Below are positions 63,501 to 64,000 of a stretch of 64,000 bases of DNA, piece by piece (position 1 is the stretch's first letter; each line of letters starts with the position of its first letter). Source of the DNA: Pseudomonadota bacterium (GTDB lineage: Bacteria; Pseudomonadota; Alphaproteobacteria; Acetobacterales; Acetobacteraceae); contig JAJZFA010000022.1 of the NCBI GenBank assembly GCA_021805565.1, forward strand, positions 1 through 64,000, read 5' to 3'. The position numbers and the translations under genes are program-made. The notes under the pieces are model-generated. The model searched no databases, was not told the origin of the DNA, and saw nothing but the letters and a program-made list of their open reading frames with translations.

Positions 63501-63815
63501 TATTACAATCAGGTCCGAGCGGATGGGATGGCGGCGACCGCGGCGCTGTTTCATGCCGCCGAACAGCGCATGCGGCCGATGCTGATGACCTCGCTGGCGG
63601 CATGCATCGGGCTGTTTCCGGCCGCGCTATCGACGGGGATCGGCAGTCAGGTGCAAAAACCCTTGGCGACCGTGGTGGTCGGCGGCATGCTGATCGGACC
63701 CGTCTTGCTGCTTCTGGTGGTTCCCGCGTTGCAGCGCGTGTTCCTCGACCGGGACACATCCCCGCCCATGTCGGGCGATGACGCCGCCAGCGCGGGCGAT
63801 ATGGCTGGCGGGTAG
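60567..63815 (+). CDS. RND efflux pump, heavy-metal type (CzcA/CusA-like, HME)
   Basis: 1082 aa, two six-helix bundles with two periplasmic loops. The HME subfamily signature in helix 4 reads AVDFGIIVDSAVIMVEN, with D406 and D412 as proton-relay residues; this separates it from the drug pump at 13350. The N-terminus GLTRPAIVLLALSMFA and NIEAYPNPAPVILEI are typical of CzcA-like proteins. The metal (Co/Zn/Cd or Cu/Ag) cannot be told by eye. The start is GTG with CCAGGAAACC upstream. The full system is with the adaptor and the divergent NodT-type channel. Confidence 0.94.
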   Translation: MLKSIIAFGLTRPAIVLLALSMFAAAGYAAFTALNIEAYPNPAPVILEITAQQAGLSAEEMEKYYTTPMEIGLYSTPGIDNIRSTSFYGLSFVRVTFKYGVDYYFAYTQAALSLQQNVTLPQAQVPQIQQSSLVGEVYRYQVVGPPHFGLTNLRTVQDWIVLRRLSTVPGVAAINSWGGTTKEFDVDADVGKLRAHGVTIPQLLTVLGNANINVGGREIAIGQQSVNIRGIGLIDDGGNDDLLKGYRVADIENVVVTQVGGVPVRIKDIGTVKVGFVPRLGIAGRDRQDDIVAAIVVMGRTYHTNDVVPRIQAAVDAMNTDGSLPPGVKILPYYDRTSLVAVTTHTVLHNLVFGCALVFLIQWIFLGDLRSAIIVGLNIPFALLFAIVLLVLQGQDANLLSIGAVDFGIIVDSAVIMVENIYRNVQASPADRSKLLESLAGGGFGTGEAGTQGSGATRWTNRLRLILVSAMQVDRAVLFSAAITLAAFVPLFTMQGVEGQIFGPMAKTYGYALAGALIATFTVTPVLASLMLPEHVEEAETIVVRALRAVYSPLLRWSLDHRWIMVAIGVAFLAGTGALATRLGSEFLPALEEGNFWIRAAMPPTMDLDSGTAATRKIREILLRHKEVITVVSQHGRPDNGSDASPFSNVELFVPLKSYDDWPAGLTKDKLTAEIQKQFEAELPGVNFNFSQYIQDNVEEAISGVKGANSVKIIGPNLDILETLGTRIKDQMAQVRGVEDLGIFHVQGQPNLDIRVNREKAARYGLNTGDVTTVIQTALAGTTATTVLEGDRQFGLVVRLAPHDRSSAEAIGNIPVGYQTPQGMTAYIPLRELADIGLNTGAAYIYHESAKRYLPIKFSVRDRDLGSTVAEAQDRIARNVVLPSGYRLSWAGEFQDLELARHRLEIVVPIALLLILVLLYMLFNSLRDSLLALAGIPFAVGGGIIALYVSGLAFSISSAIGFISLFGVSAMNGILIITYYNQVRADGMAATAALFHAAEQRMRPMLMTSLAACIGLFPAALSTGIGSQVQKPLATVVVGGMLIGPVLLLLVVPALQRVFLDRDTSPPMSGDDAASAGDMAGG

Positions 63816-63863
63816 AGACTGGCGCATGACCGGCCCGCACCGATAACCGCCTGGAGGCTTGAA

Positions 63864-64000
63864 ATGAGAACTGGACTTTCAATCGCCGTGTCGCTCGCGA
63901 TAGCCGGACTGGCTGTGCAGCCCGGCTATGCGCAGTATCACCCGGCGACGAACAAGGCTGTCGCGCAGCGCCCGCCCACCCATGCATCGCCGGCCTTCCG
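63864..64000 (+). CDS. Exported small protein, start only (cut by window edge)
   Basis: An ATG with CTGGAGGCTTGAA upstream opens a frame that stays open to the last base. The first 45 residues are a clear signal peptide, MRTGLSIAVSLAIAGLAV, ending near PGYAQ, then a polar region rich in Pro, His and Ala. It begins 48 bp after the metal pump, so it may be a periplasmic accessory of that operon. Family not recognised. Confidence 0.65.
   Translation, partial: MRTGLSIAVSLAIAGLAVQPGYAQYHPATNKAVAQRPPTHASPAF

Noticed and set aside
61185-63554. Long minus-strand frame opposite the metal RND pump
   Set aside because: Shadow of the real gene; unnatural composition rich in Arg, Gln and His, and no motifs.
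1-64000. CRISPR array, prophage or replication origin
   Set aside because: No regularly spaced repeats, phage structural genes, or DnaA-box clusters were seen in the window.

Overview
The window looks like chromosome from a high-GC alphaproteobacterium. A member of the Rhodospirillales, perhaps Acetobacteraceae, fits best, but this is inferred from gene content and not from any search. Supporting signs are a UPF0262 protein, DUF983, DUF3297, a Pam18/Tim14-like J-protein next to maeB, a phasin, KDO synthesis (so an LPS outer membrane), several Tat-type signal peptides, and tRNA genes that encode their own CCA. Most genes are GC-rich and tightly packed. A few stretches are visibly less GC-rich and carry the mobile or foreign DNA.

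Layout. 1-1.6 kb: the right end of an IS66 element, joined directly to a remnant of a second HisN-like phosphatase, then a small membrane protein. 1.6-5 kb: hisN-like phosphatase, divergent from kdsB-pheA-paaG-like. 5.1-12 kb: a lone branched-chain amino-acid-type binding protein, then a full carbohydrate ABC importer (binding protein, two permeases, ATPase) with a CobW-type GTPase attached. 12.2-16.5 kb: an RND drug-efflux adaptor and pump. 16.6-20.9 kb: exported SMP-30 lactonase, cytochrome P450, a Phd/VapC toxin-antitoxin pair, DUF3297 and a glutathione transferase. 21-25 kb: O-antigen ligase, a small gene behind a Fur-box-like palindrome, a second SMP-30 lactonase, a SnoaL-like protein. 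24.6-31.4 kb: maeB with its J-protein, divergent from cysJ-cysI and a small membrane protein.

The accessory part is 31.8-35.2 kb. It holds an isochorismatase-like hydrolase with a changed catalytic triad, a MarR regulator, a small membrane protein, a frameshifted Tn3-family transposase remnant, and a DUF4345 gene between two copies of a 50-bp direct repeat. After it come SDR, RraA-like, phasin, FrnE-like DsbA, acyltransferase, metY-type sulfhydrylase, a second SDR, a decayed hipA, tRNA-Thr, lolA and a DUF5666 lipoprotein, DUF983-UPF0262-mtnA, a nitrilase-like orphan and a 205-bp foldback (MITE-like) element. The last part has a third SDR, an LLM oxidoreductase, an SGNH-like exported protein, a CoA-transferase/MFS pair, tRNA-Arg, tRNA-Ser, a hybrid histidine kinase, a periplasmic parvulin, and a heavy-metal-type RND system (NodT-type outer-membrane factor divergent from adaptor and pump). 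An exported protein gene runs off the right edge.

No CRISPR array, prophage or clearly new multi-gene defence system was seen. The least explained items are the Fur-box gene, the 31.8-33.2 kb cluster, the 50-bp repeats, the foldback element and the J-protein coupled to malic enzyme.
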